The translations under genes were made by a program, and so were the position numbers. 64,000 nucleotides of DNA from the NCBI GenBank assembly GCA_023375675.1, contig JALQBC010000029.1, positions 434,001 through 498,000 on the forward strand, in the 5' to 3' direction. The stretch comes from Cytospora piceicola. Its lineage: Eukaryota > Ascomycota > Sordariomycetes > Diaporthales > Cytosporaceae. A model generated the notes under the pieces. It was not told the origin of the DNA. It worked only from the letters and a program-made list of their open reading frames with translations, and did not search any database. Shown here piece after piece: positions 22,063-33,730 of this stretch (position 1 is its first letter; every line of letters begins with the position of its first letter).

Positions 22063-23646
22063 CTACGCACCACCCGCATCTCGCATGACAGCATCTACCG
22101 CATGGTTCTGGTTGTTGACGGGGCCGTTGACCCTCGCGCGGAGGCGCGCGTTCTCCTCGATGATTTCCTGGATCCTCGTGGCCTGGTGTGCGGGGGCATT
22201 CGCGCCCACGACCTCCGACAGCCTCCTCGCGACCTCGGCCTGCTTGTCCCTCTCGCGCCGCAAGTCCGCGACGGTGAGTTCCAGCTGCCTCCTCTTCTGT
22301 TCGAGCTCGAAGAAGTCGGCGGCCGCCTTCTCGCTCGCCTGGTTCTTGTCGCGCCACTTCCTCTCGAACTCGGTCGCCCGCTCGGGGTACTTGGGCGTGA
22401 CCACGCTGACGACCTTGGGCCTGGCCGCCTTCTCCATGGCCCTGGTGTACTCGAGGGCGGGGTGGTGCTCCCAGGCCGGCAGCACAAAGATGGTGCTCCG
22501 GCCCTGGCCCTGCAGCCGGTAGAAGCGCGTGTTGGCGTCGACGACGACGAGGCCCCGGGCGTACTGGTGCCCGCCGCGCTCGTGCATCCAGGCCCGCTCC
22601 GAGACGAGCCCGCCGCCGGACCAGATCTTGTGCTTGGCCTCGATCAGGGCCTCCTGCCGGTCCATGGTGTCGTGCAGGTAGTTCCACACGTCGTCCCCGG
22701 AGTTGACCAGGACCCACCGGTCCTGCGGGTACGCGATCTCGCGCCCGGACCGGCCGTCGGGCCCCGCCATGGAGAGGTGCTGCAGCGGCACCACGGCCTC
22801 CTTGGCCAGCGCGTCGGTGCACGCCGCGAAGTTCATCTCGAGCTCCTGGTTGCGCAGCACCAGCGCCTGCATCCACGTGAGCATCTGGCCCAGCAGCGAG
22901 TTCTGCGCGTCCTTGAGCTCCTGCGTGTTGGCGCCCCGGCCCTCCTCGGGGATGAGCGACATGATGCCCCCCGTGGCGCTGAACTCGTGGTCCAGCCGCT
23001 CCAGGCACTCGTTGGCGTGCATCGCCAGGCCGTGGTGGCTGGCGTACGGCTTGGGCGAGACCTGCTTGAAGTACTCGTTCTGCCGCGCGTCGCCCCGCTG
23101 CCGGGCCGGGACGTCGGCCAGCGGGCACTGGTACGTCGTGCCCAGGACGTCGTGCCGGCCCTTGACCTCGTTGACCAGCGTGTTGAGCGGCTTCTGGTGA
23201 TTCGGGTCGTCGTTGACGTACGGCCGGCTCAGGTCCGCCAGCCAGTCGAAGGCGTCGTTGAGCTCCATGCGCCGCTCGGGCTTGTCCATGTACTCGACGC
23301 GCCTGTTGCCGTTGCCGTCGTCCAGCACGGCGCCCTGGTCAAAGTCGAAGTCCTTGGCGTCGACCCGCCCGGAGTTGACGCTCGGGTTGAGGTGCGCGAT
23401 GAGGACGGCCAGGGACTGCGCGTGCTGCTTGAGCGCCAGGAGGGTCGGGGGCAGGCCCTCCGTGCCCATGTAGCTGCAGCCCATGTGCCGCAGCACGTTC
23501 TTGGTGATGGGGTTGTCGTGGATCCGCGACCATGCCGACAGGTAGGGGATGGAGTAGTCCGTGGCGTGGTAGTAGCCGACCCGTCCGATGTTGGATTCGG
23601 CATCGTAGTTCGGGTCGGAGGCGATGTGCTCGTCCTCGTGAGACAT
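22063..23646 (-). CDS. Uncharacterised intronless GC-rich protein (527 aa) with C-terminal coiled coil
   Basis: I do not recognise a family. The frame is open for 527 codons with G/C in nearly every third position, stronger than in neighbouring genes. Visible features: an acidic start (MSHEDEHIASDPNYDAESN), a mixed alpha/beta-looking middle with Trp-containing segments (DRWVLVNSGDDVWNYLHD, MHERGGHQYARGLVVVDANTRF), and a strongly charged heptad-like region at about 420-515 (RATEFERKWRDKNQASEKAA, then LEQKRRQLELTVADLRRERDKQAEVARRL). No signal peptide or membrane helix. The opposite strand is also open over essentially the same length (22102..23676), but that translation is almost only L, V, G, P, R and D and is a composition shadow. 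The gene could be a lineage-specific gene or a transferred one. Confidence 0.7.
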   Translation of the reverse strand: MSHEDEHIASDPNYDAESNIGRVGYYHATDYSIPYLSAWSRIHDNPITKNVLRHMGCSYMGTEGLPPTLLALKQHAQSLAVLIAHLNPSVNSGRVDAKDFDFDQGAVLDDGNGNRRVEYMDKPERRMELNDAFDWLADLSRPYVNDDPNHQKPLNTLVNEVKGRHDVLGTTYQCPLADVPARQRGDARQNEYFKQVSPKPYASHHGLAMHANECLERLDHEFSATGGIMSLIPEEGRGANTQELKDAQNSLLGQMLTWMQALVLRNQELEMNFAACTDALAKEAVVPLQHLSMAGPDGRSGREIAYPQDRWVLVNSGDDVWNYLHDTMDRQEALIEAKHKIWSGGGLVSERAWMHERGGHQYARGLVVVDANTRFYRLQGQGRSTIFVLPAWEHHPALEYTRAMEKAARPKVVSVVTPKYPERATEFERKWRDKNQASEKAAADFFELEQKRRQLELTVADLRRERDKQAEVARRLSEVVGANAPAHQATRIQEIIEENARLRARVNGPVNNQNHAVDAVMRDAGGA

Positions 23647-24228
23647 CTTGACGTCGCTTTTCTCCTTTTATTTTGATGTCGTTGTGATCCCTTTAGGTGC
23701 TGAATACTATCTATCTTGACGAGTACAGCTGACTGCAAGGAGAAAAGTTTGGGAGGATTTGCAACTGTTACGAAGTGAGAACAACGCAAGGAAAAAGGTT
23801 CGCAACGGAGGCAGATTCCTTTGTTTCCCATCACCGGGGATTGCGGTTTCCAGGAACCCCCATTTCATTGTTCTGGCGAGAAGCCACAAATACCATCTCC
23901 GGAAGGGGCTCTGTTCTTTGTCAGGACAACGACCGGAAGCAACATCTCGTCCTTTGTGGCTTGGAACTTTCCAGCTGTGGAATATGCTGGCTCATATGGA
24001 CGCAATCCCTTGCTTGCCCCCGTAGAAATGAATATTATCTGACATGAGGAACATTCCGAGTCAAATTACTTGAAACATCGATATGTTAGTGGCACAATCG
24101 GGTGAGGAGAGTGAGGTCGTTTCTGGCGACAAAGTGATACAGCCGGAGACCAGGGCCACTGACGACGGCACCCCTATCTGGATGGGAAAGTTGGGTGGCC
24201 GCCCCAAGTATACCACCGAAAACACTAA
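23647..24228. other. Upstream region of the orphan gene
   Basis: 582 bp, no gene recognised; presumed promoter of the 527-aa gene, then transition into the simple-repeat array. It is much less GC-rich than the gene itself. Confidence 0.4.
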
Positions 24229-24594
24229 CACACCTACACACCTATATACTTTTATACCTATACAGCTATATACCTATATACCTATATACCTATATACCTA
24301 CATACCTATATACCTACATACCTACATACCTACATACCTACATACCTACATACCTACATACCTACCTAGGTATATACCTACACACCTATATACCTATATA
24401 CCTACACACCTACACACCTACACACCTACACACCTACACACCTACACACCTACACACCTACACACCTACACACCTACATACCTACATACCTGTATACCTA
24501 TACACCTAATACCTATACACCTAATACCTATACACCTACATACCTATACACCTACATACTTAGTACCTATACACCTACATACCTATACACCTAC
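24229..24594 (+). repeat. Degenerate octamer array (CCTATATA / CCTACACA units)
   Basis: About 365 bp of ACCTATAT, ACCTACAT and ACCTACAC units, the reverse-complement type of the array at 10759-11179. It has an embedded TACCTAGGTA (24363-24372). The left edge (about 24213-24240) shares about 23 bp of identity (AAAACACTAACACACCTACA and on) with the reverse complement of the right edge of the other array, so the two look like related copies rather than independent expansions. The open frame through it (Thr/Tyr/Ile/Pro repeat) is not a gene. Confidence 0.9.
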
Positions 24595-27284
24595 GAGTTC
24601 ACTTGAACCTATTACCCCCAGTGGGTTCTGTTATATAGACAGACACATACAACGTGTGTGAGCATATTCTTGGCGACAGTCGAGAGAACCACAAACACGC
24701 ACAGTGTGATAACGGGACCGATCTTCAAGAGCATATATCTTTCTAGGAATTCTTGCCGTTTGCGACTATGGACAATTAGCATGCGGCTAGAATTTGCAGA
24801 ACAAAGTAGAAAAGCGAATGGATTCCCGTTTCTGTGCTAGCTTCATCTTTCGCAGTGAGCCGCTGCGGCCCCTGGCCCCATAGATTACTATGGCACAAAG
24901 GCCGAACGAGCTAGGGACGGCGAGGCCTCTCGTGGTGATAACATTGCAGGGTTGACGAGTCTCCGCTGGCACGCCAAAAAGTTAATAATGTGATCAAGTG
25001 GGCAGGTGGGACGGACCCGGACCCTTTCGTGGATCGTTGCTTGCAGCTACTAGCATCTGCTAGCATCATGTCCCGCGGTCCACTGCGCCGCTTGACGGCG
25101 TTCGTCCGTGATTAAATTTTTGACCCTTCGACAATTCCAGGTGAAGAAAATCTCGGCATATACATAGCAACATTACGGCCGTTTTACACTACTGCGTACA
25201 CACGGAATACATACTAGCCGCCGGTGTGAGTTGTCGACATCTCTGGCCGATCGAACTGGGCCCGACTGGAGCAGGCGAGTTTTCTGGAGCAGGACTTGAC
25301 CGCCTCGACAACCACGTGTAAAAGATGATCGTAGCGTACCCAATACAAGGTGAATGGACGTCACAGAGCAGGGTGTTGCCATCGCCGTGTCTGGTGTATG
25401 ATGACTGGTTGAGTCCAGCAGTCTAGCAGCTTAATAGCCAAGATACCGGCACAAGTACCCCTGACGACCACATGTTTGGCGGGGCCTCCATGGCTCAATC
25501 GGGATAGGCGTGAAGAGTCTGCGGGTCCATCTCTCTGTACCGGTACAGCACAGTACACTCGACTCGACGCTGAAGGCCAGGCCGAGCCGAAGATGCAGTC
25601 GAGGATTCAAGTGAGATAGCGGTGTCTATTAGCGAAGGGAGCACACAGGCACACAGGCACACAGGCACAGGAACAAGGTGAAGTGAGGCAGTGAGGCAGT
25701 TGAGGGAGATATGCCGGCGTGGCGAAGCTGGACTGTGTGCATAGGCTGATAGATAGTCAAATCGCACACGTCACCATGGTCTTGTAATGATTGGCAATTC
25801 TCCCTGCAACCTCGCAATGCAACCTGCAGTGGGCGTACGTCGCAATTTAGCGTGCAGACGTGTAAAGCGGCTCTGAGACTCCAAGACGACAAGACGACAT
25901 CTCCCGGAGACTGCCCAGAACTACCCTGGTAGCCTGGCCAATTTTCCTAGCCACTGACCTATCTGGCGTTCTTAGCGGGGAGCATGTGGGCTGCCCAGCT
26001 GGGGAGGGATTGTCGGGTTTTCCTGTTCGTTCAACAGCCCAATTGTAGTGACCTTGATGTTTGTTTGAGGATGGTTGAACGGGGTAGAGGGTGCCCTGGT
26101 GGTCAGTACGTGCATACAATCACTGTAAGGCCATTCATTGCGAAACGGGCTCGGCAGACTGCCGTTGATATTAGATGTGTTTGATCCGCAGTGATAATCA
26201 GGATCCTGTGGGGTCAGAGAAGAAAAGAGTCTTCAGAATCGGAAGTTGGGAAGAGGAAAGAGATGAAGCTCAACTGAAAAATTGCTTATCTACATTCAGA
26301 GCCTTACAAGACAAGACAGACTTGCATCACCATGGGTTGTTGGTATGGGATAATTGAGGCAGCCCTAGCTACCTACAATGGCTTCCACCGCGAATACGTG
26401 TGTATGTCCTGAGTTTCAGCTGGTCATGCGCTATAAATCAAGATCTCAAGGGCCCTAACCCCCCTGAAGCCAAGAAGGTGGGCCAGATTTTCCAAGGTCA
26501 ATCTGGAGGCGCATGTGTGTGCTGGGATTCCTGCCAGGGTCTTGCCGGTCAAAAGCCCGGGAGACACACGCTAGGCAAACAGGGATCAACAGCAAGGACA
26601 TTACAAGGCCCTGATGAGGCACAACTTCGTCATGGCCGCAGCACCATTGGCCAACCACTCTTTTTGTTACATACAGAAGAAGCGTCAGAGCTACCTGGGT
26701 ACCTGGATACCTGAGTACCTAGGTACCTAGATACTTATCCAGCCCGGCGCTTGTAGGTCCGGTACCCAATACACTACGGTACCGGTACTCCTCCCTCTTA
26801 TCCCAAGCCCGTAGCTCCTCACTACTACACGGAGAGTCCACCCAACGTCGATTAATTTGTGTGATTCTCCTAGCTTGCTTTTGCTTGAAACTCTATCAAA
26901 TAAGTTCCATGTCCTCCTCCTCCCACCCCCATCGCAGCCTACATTCCCATCCCCCATCCCCCATCCCCCCTCCCATCTATTGTTGGGACTGAGGCCTACC
27001 AACCGCACCACGACCACCAAACGACCGCCCGACCATCACCGGCCTACCGCTCTTGCCTCCAATACAATTCGAGGCCCTCACGAGCTGCCGGTATTAGAAA
27101 AGGCCTTTTTTGACGGTTCATTGGCTTCTTTGGTCTCGAAACCGTGACATCCTCAATCCTTGGACTCTCAGAGTGAGTTGCCCTACAAGCCGCCGTTATT
27201 ATCTGTGAAGGCACATCAAGTCCTCAACGTCCTCTTTCACTTGACATGAATCACCACCATCAACAACAAAAACAACAATAAACA
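24595..27284. other. Gene-poor interval upstream of the CSC1-like gene
   Basis: 2.7 kb without a supportable gene. It contains a (CACACAGG)n run at 25642-25671, and a TACCTAGGTA at 26716-26725 within a longer stretch of TACCTGG/TACCTAG variants (26692-26735). From about 26860 the plus strand becomes C/T-rich and then A/C-rich (AACAACAAAAACAACAATAAAC just before the ATG in pieces), typical of a fungal promoter and 5' leader for the gene at 27285. Confidence 0.5.
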
Positions 27285-30009
27285 ATGGCCGAAACTGACG
27301 ATAGACTAGGCTATCTACTTGCTGGACCGAGATCCTTTGACTTGGCAGGCGTCGACGCCGAAGCCGCCGCCATGAGTAATCAAGGCGATGCCCTCAACAC
27401 TCCGTCGGCCTCCCTCTCTGGGATGGTTTCTACCTTGATACCAGTCGCCGTTTCTGCTGGAATCTACTTCGCCATCTTCCTTGTCTTGCGCCGAAGCAAC
27501 AGCAGATGGTACGCCCCTCGCTCCTACATAGGGAGCTTGCCGGAGAACGAGCGAACGCCTGCATTGCCAAACGGACTTTTCAATTGGGTGGGTACCTTTT
27601 GGAAGATCCCGGACCATTTGGTTTTGCAAAACCAATCTCTCGACGCGTTCCTCTTCCTACGCTTCATCCGCATGACTGTTATTATCTGCTTCGTGGGGTG
27701 CTGCATCACCATGCCGATTCTGTTTCCCGTTAATGCTACCGGATCTGGTGGCCAGTCCCAGCTCGACGTTCTTTCTTACTCGAATATCGATTCGAAAACT
27801 CAGAGCCAACGCTACTACGCCCACGTCTTCGTCGCCTGGATCTACTATGGGTTTGTCATGTACCTGATTTTCCGAGAATGCATCTACTTTATCAACCTAC
27901 GCCAGGCGTTCCTCATCAGCCCCCTCTATGGCAACCGCGTTTCTTCGAGGACCGTCCTCTTCACATCGGTTCCTGACAATTACCTGGACGAGAGGACGCT
28001 ACGCAAGGTCTTCGGAAACTCCGTTCAGCACATCTGGATTACTTGTGTTGCCGACGACCTCGAGAAGCTAGTCAAGGAGCGAGACAAGGCAGCATTCAAG
28101 TTGGAAAAGGCCGAGGTCAAGCTCATCAAGCTAGCCAACAAGGAACGCATCAAGGCCCTGAAGGGCGCTTCTGGTGATGAGCAAAACCTTCAATCCCCGT
28201 TGGACGCCGAGTCTGGGAGCATCGCCGCTAGATGGGTACCCCTCAAGAAGAGACCTTCTCACCGTACCGGACTCCTTGGTTTGATAGGCAAGAAGGTGGA
28301 CACGATCGACTGGTGTCGCTCCGAGCTCACCAGGCTCGTTCCTGAGACGGAAGCTGCTCAGGCCGAGTACCGCTCTGGCAGTGCCAAGAAGGTCCCGGCC
28401 GTCTTCATTGAGTTCAAGAGCCAGGCCGAAGCAGAGACGGCGTTCCAGGTTGTGACGCATCATACAGGCCTGCAAATGTCACCGCGATACATCGGCATCA
28501 CCCCCCAGGACGTTGTGTGGAGCTCCCTGACCCTTCCTTGGTGGCAAAGACTTGTCCGACGATACGCTGTCCTTGCCTTCATCGCCGTGCTGATCATCTT
28601 CTGGGCTGTTCCAGTAGCGGTCGTGGGTCTTATCAGCAATGTCAATTACCTCGAGAAATTGTCTTTCTTGACATGGCTCACGAAGATCCCGACTATCATC
28701 ATGGGTGTGGTCACTGGTCTGCTCCCGTCCGTGGCCCTGTCGGTGCTTATGTCGCTTGTTCCTGTCATCATGAGACTCTGCGCTAAGCTCTCGGGAGAGC
28801 CCTCGTACTCACGCGTCGAGCTTTTCACCCAAAATTCCTACTTTGCCTTCCAGGTCATTCAGGTCTTTTTGATCACGACGATAAGTTCTTCGGTGGCGTC
28901 TGTGGCAAAGTCAATTGCGGATAACCCAACCGGGGTTACTTCAATCCTGGCAAACGACCTGCCTAAGGCTTCCAACTTCTACATCTCATACTTCATCGTG
29001 CAGGGATTGTCGGTTTCGGCAAGTGTCATTTCTCAGGTGGTTGGCTTCTTCATCTTCAACCTAGTTTACAGGTACCTGTCCGGCACACCTCGTGCTCTCT
29101 ATACCAAGTGGGCGAACCTCTCCGCGATCTCATGGGGAAACACTCTGCCAGTCTACACCAACATTACGGTCATCGCGATTACGTACGCGGCCATTGCTCC
29201 TCTAGTTCTGGCCTGGGCTACTGTTGCGATGGGTCTGTTCTACTTCGCCTGGCGATACAACATCCTGTTTGTTACGGACACGAAGATTGATACCCGAGGA
29301 CAAATCTACCCTCGGGCTCTTAAGCAACTCTTCACGGGTATCTACCTGAGTGAGCTGTGTCTGATTGGCCTCTTTGGCGCCTCAGTTGCCATTGGCCCTC
29401 TCGTGCTCATGGTCATCTTCCTTATCTTTACAATCCTCTTCCACGTCAGCCTCAACAGCGCTCTGAACCCTCTCCTCTACAACCTCCCTCAGAGTTTGAT
29501 GGCCGAGGAGGAGCAACGACGCCTGGACCTTGAAGCTTCTTCCAGCCGTGTCAGTGACGAGAAGAAATTGAGCCATGGCTCGTCTGCGCTCTTGGTAAGT
29601 ACATATGCCTTTCTGCCATGTCCGGTCATATCCAGATACAGGGTGACTAACTATTTGATAGCCTACTACCGGTACACCGAAGAAGGCCAATTTCCTCGTC
29701 AAGTTCTTGAAGCCATGGGCCTACGCCGACTATTTTGCGATGCGTTCGTTGCTCCCCAAGTACGATGTCAACTTTGGCTTGACGAACATACTCGAGGAGG
29801 AAGCGTACTTCCCGCCTTCGGTCACGTCGCAGCCCCCAATGTTGTGGCTACCGCGTGACCAGGCGGGAGTCTCAGCGCAGGAGGTCGCTCATACGGGCAA
29901 GATCCTTCCCATCACGGACGAGGGATGTGAGCTAAACGACAAGAACAAGCTCGAGTGGGATCAGGACGGCGCGAGGCCGCCGCTGTGGGAGGAGAAGGTT
30001 ATCTACTAA
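27285..30009 (+). CDS. CSC1/OSCA-like (DUF221) membrane channel, RSN1/PHM7 family
   Basis: Member of the calcium-permeable stress-gated channel family (OSCA/TMEM63, yeast RSN1, PHM7, CSC1). Exons 27285..29594 and 29662..30009, with a 67-bp intron (GTAAGT donor, TGACTAACT branch); 885 aa. Order: first membrane helix (TLIPVAVSAGIYFAIFLVL, about 48-67), two further N-terminal helices (VIICFVGCCITMPILFPVN; FVAWIYYGFVMYLIF), the cytosolic domain beginning SSRTVLFTSVPDNYLDE and including charged KLEKAEVKLIKLANKERIKA, then a cluster of about seven helices from residue ~425 to ~740 (RRYAVLAFIAVLIIFW, FYISYFIVQGLSVSASVISQ, LPVYTNITVIAITYAAIAPL). The C-terminal exon encodes the fungal PHM7-type extension (NFLVKFLKPWAYADYFAMR). 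Located in plasma or internal membranes; mechanosensitive or osmosensing transport is known for relatives and inferred here. Confidence 0.93.
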
Positions 30010-30948
30010 TCAGCCCTTAAAAAGGGCTTCGGAGTGCAAGGTGTGTTGCGGTGTCTGTGTTACCTTGAGCCCTTGGGATGGGAAGTCGTACAGGGTGTGC
30101 GATGTTAAGATTTTTTTTCTGTCAGTCTGCGTTGTTGTGTATGTTGGCTGGCACACGTTTTTACGGGTTTATAATGCTTAACTTACCAGGGTCCTCACCT
30201 GGACAGGTTTGGCGATTCTAGGAGTCGGCAGAGATACATAGACTTTGAGGTTACGATACCCCCTATTTTCCTAATACGATTTTATTGTAGTCCAGACTGC
30301 TTCACTTTTAGACCATATCGTAATGGGTTCAAAACAGTTCTTGCTGCAGACGTATGAACACCCGATAATGCAAGCAAGTGCTCCTATTTGCACTCTACCC
30401 CATGATATGACACTGAACCGTGGACAAGTTCGGAAAGCCCCGTCATACCTACCTAGGTAGGTACTTATCTACTCCTGTCCCTGAGGAATATTTACTCCTC
30501 TGATGGAAATCTGTTGCCTTTGTAGTATGTTGGTCTCTTTTTTGTCCCGCTTATTGGGGTAAAGGGGGAAACTTGAGGTCAGATGGCACGTGCGTCTCGC
30601 TGTTCCGGGTATTGTGAGACCAACCACCCTCCAGGTTCTTGACTTGAGCACGGAACTCATACTCCCCAGCATCCTTACAACTATTACTCCGTCAACCCTA
30701 TTATATGATTACGGACGTACATTACGGTTTTGCTGAGGTGGCTCCGAAGACTTGCAAAGGAGCTAGTGCGGAAGGCCGTCTAATCACAAGCGGTCGCATT
30801 GCGGTGAATCATTCGCCACCTGTGACTCGTGATTTCTCAGCTGGATTGGATGCTGTTTATTCTCGCACCTAACAACATCTCGACATACTTTCATATAAAC
30901 ATATATCTTCGATTCATGGTCCGATAGCATCCTAGATACCCCTTCACT
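30010..30948. other. Intergenic region
   Basis: 939 bp between two plus-strand genes. It contains a TACCTAGGTA (30450-30459) flanked by extra TACC and GGTA units. No gene seen. Confidence 0.45.
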
Positions 30949-32139
30949 ATGTACGGACCTCATGCCCCTCACGGCGGCAGGAGCCGCACGAGCATCATCG
31001 CCCTCTTCATAGTGGTGATGATGTGCTCTTACTTTCTGCTGCATCTCATGCTCTCACCACTGCAGCCCGTCTTCCAACCTTACTTCACATCAGACCGACC
31101 GCCGACTTACCACAATTACACGTCATCCTTCTCTTTCGACCTAAATAAGCCTGTGCATCCGAGCTGGATGTCGCTGATACCAGATCATATCAGCCTTACT
31201 AGTGTGTCCATACCTGGAACACACGATACGGAGACTTACGACCTGGTGGACAACCCCGTCTACCAATGCCAAAACCATGACCTGAAGGCGCAACTGAGGG
31301 CGGGGCTGAGGTACTTTGACATTCGAGGCCGGATATTGATCAATGAGACGGCCGGTGGCGAGGAGGCGGACCCGGTCATTGGGATATTCCACGGGGGTGT
31401 CTACACGGGGTACACGTTTGAGGATGTGCTTCTCACGCTATTTGATTTCCTGGAGGAATACCCGAGCGAAGGGATCGTCATGAGACTGAAGCAGGAGGGC
31501 TCGCCCGTGAGGGTCAACGCGGCAGGCATCTTCGACGACGACCCGGACAGCACCAGCCACCGGTCCTTCGAGGACGCCTTCAACCACTACCGGCTCGACA
31601 ACGCGCCCACCAGGCCGGGCAGCACCAAGCACCTGCTCCTCCCCTGGCCGCCCGCCCCCGGCAGCGGCCTCCCCGTCTTCCCGACCATGGGCCAGCTCCG
31701 CGGCCGCATCATCGTGCTGCAGGAGTTCCCCTCGGCCCTCGGGCCGCCGCCGCCGTCGTACGGGGTGCCGTGGAAGTCACCGCACATCAGCCTCGAGGAC
31801 CTGTGGATCATCCCCACCCCGGCGCACCTGGAGGACAAGTGGGAGGCGATACGGCGGAAGCTGGCCGAGGCGGGCGCGAGCCCGGACGGCTCGGACGTCT
31901 TGTTCCTGAGCCACCTGAGCGCCAGCGTCGGCGTCCTGCCCATCGAGGCGGCGGCCGGGCCGCTGGCGGACGTCAACGGCACGGCGGTCGTGGGCATGAA
32001 CGACCGGACCGGGCTGTGGCTCGAGGAGGGGGAGGGGCGGGGGGCCGGGGGGAAGACGGGGATCGTCATGGCGGACTTCCCGGGGCAGAGGCTGGTGGAT
32101 GCTGTGGTGAAGAGGAACGCGTGGCTGACGGGTCATTGA
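30949..32139 (+). CDS. PI-PLC X-domain protein, membrane-anchored or secreted
   Basis: Phosphatidylinositol-specific phospholipase C X-domain protein of the bacterial-like type, without EF-hand, Y or C2 domains. Intronless, 396 aa. A hydrophobic helix near the N-terminus (IIALFIVVMMCSYFLLHLML, residues 16-35) is a signal anchor. Catalytic-type residues are present: H92 and D93 in SIPGTHDTE, the R126 of YFDIRGR, and H148 of IFHGG, matching the bacterial His/Asp, Arg, His pattern. Further conserved blocks are FLEEYPSEGIVMRLKQE and GRIIVLQEFPS. The 3' half is very GC-rich and encodes an Ala/Gly-rich C-terminus. Fungal members are predicted to act on PI or GPI-like lipids outside the cytosol; substrate is inference. 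The start is the only ATG upstream of the anchor helix. Confidence 0.88.
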   Translation: MYGPHAPHGGRSRTSIIALFIVVMMCSYFLLHLMLSPLQPVFQPYFTSDRPPTYHNYTSSFSFDLNKPVHPSWMSLIPDHISLTSVSIPGTHDTETYDLVDNPVYQCQNHDLKAQLRAGLRYFDIRGRILINETAGGEEADPVIGIFHGGVYTGYTFEDVLLTLFDFLEEYPSEGIVMRLKQEGSPVRVNAAGIFDDDPDSTSHRSFEDAFNHYRLDNAPTRPGSTKHLLLPWPPAPGSGLPVFPTMGQLRGRIIVLQEFPSALGPPPPSYGVPWKSPHISLEDLWIIPTPAHLEDKWEAIRRKLAEAGASPDGSDVLFLSHLSASVGVLPIEAAAGPLADVNGTAVVGMNDRTGLWLEEGEGRGAGGKTGIVMADFPGQRLVDAVVKRNAWLTGH

Positions 32140-32950
32140 GCATGCTGTGTCCTGTGCAATTGGCTAGGAGCTGAAGGGGGTGGTTGTCTGCCAGGCCCAT
32201 TGGTCTTCTTTGTTCAGGAGAGGTTTCAGATAGATCAATAGACCAACGGAATAGGAGCTTGAATATGCTCTGAACAGAGCATACTCGGACATGTGAGCGC
32301 ACTAGGCATCCTGCGTGCCTGAGACGAAGATCCAACCGGTGGCGACTTATGTTGGACATATGCCACTGGTGGTATGCAGAAATGGAACGAAAAGAAGAAA
32401 GAAGAAAGGAAGGAGAGACACGAAAGTGAAGTGATACCCGGAGGAGATTCCGATAGGGCGGAGGAGTTCCCGATAGGGAGGAGGGAGGAAGGGTGGCGGG
32501 GGTTAGACCCTAGATACTAAGTGCCCAGGTGGATGATATACCCTACCTAAGGGGTACCTAAGTACTTGCTTACCTACCTAGGTACTTAATTAGTACCTGG
32601 GTAGTTAAGTAGTTACCTAGCCTTAACTACATAGTAAGCGGGTGCTCAGGTCAATACTTAACCCTAACTCTCCCACCTGGCGCTTTCGGAGGAACCCCAC
32701 GTCTTGCCCCCCCCAAAAAGGGAAATGGCCACTGAGAAGACTGCGATTTGAGAGCAAAATAGCCGCTCGTCCACTTTGTGCAACTGAGACTTTTCTTGTG
32801 CCAGTGCAGCAAGTGGCGTCGGTTAACGTACCGGTATACCACGTCGAGGTATCTTGTCTTATCTCTTGTGATGCCGACTCTTATCAGCTCAGAGCACGCT
32901 TGTGGTGTTCTTGTTGTCCTCTTGGCGAGACACGAGACATCCCACTGAAG

Positions 32951-32981
<31 letters not shown>

Positions 32982-33730
32982 ACTAATGGAAGCGCTTCTG
33001 CTGGTGGGGATTTCAGTGCGAGGTGTGGCCTGGATCTTCTTTTGGGTCCGCGATTGATTGCTGTGTTCCTCGTTACCTACTTACTTACTCAATCAAGTAC
33101 TTACTGAAGTACCTACTTTACTGTGTATAAAAAAGAAGAAAACCCCTAAAAAAAAAAAACCACACCCACCTTATTTATAACCGGGGCTCTCTCCTGTCAA
33201 CCTCGACCTCCAAAGTTTCGCTGAACGCAGAGAACGCTAGATATTAGTCTAGGCACTCCAACAACGTCTAGCTTAGCGGTCGTGTCGTTGCCACCCCGGA
33301 AGGACTCGTTCACCGACGTCGTTATATCTGGGCATTCATTATCATTATGGTCATGGTCTTGACCCAAAGCCTCAGCTTTGTTATCGCTTACATCGCTTAT
33401 CTACCAACGTGGTGCCTTTCTGCGCTCGCATGAACGAGTGCGTGTAGCCAGCTGCTGTCGCAACATTCCGCCCCTCTTTTCTGCCCCGGCGATCCATATA
33501 CACAGTACCATTTAACAAGCTTTTGTCTTCGTTTCTTCCCCAGATCGTCCCCCCTTCATCTTCACCACGGCCCGTCCGGGGGTGGGTCGGACGCTGACTG
33601 ATCTGATGCGGATGCCGTACTACTGATCCCCTTCCCTGCACCTATCAGGCTCCCATTCAGTCATCGATCACTCTTTTCCCGAAGATCGCCTGGGGCCCCT
33701 CGAGTATCTACCTAGGTAGTTAGTCCCATC
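32140..33730. other. Intergenic region upstream of the Zn2Cys6 gene
   Basis: 1.6 kb. It contains a purine-rich stretch (32380-32500), TACCTAGGTA sites at 32575-32584 and 33709-33718, a (GGCA)n tract at 32951-32982 and short TACT/TTAC repeats near 33076-33118. No gene recognised. A long promoter is consistent with a regulated transcription-factor gene. Confidence 0.45.

Noticed and set aside
22102..23676. 524-codon plus-strand frame opposite the orphan gene
   Set aside because: The translation is almost only L, V, G, P, R and D, the signature of reading GC-rich third positions backwards; the minus-strand frame has balanced composition.
24083..24661. 192-codon repeat protein in the second octamer array
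   Set aside because: Same artefact as in the first array.
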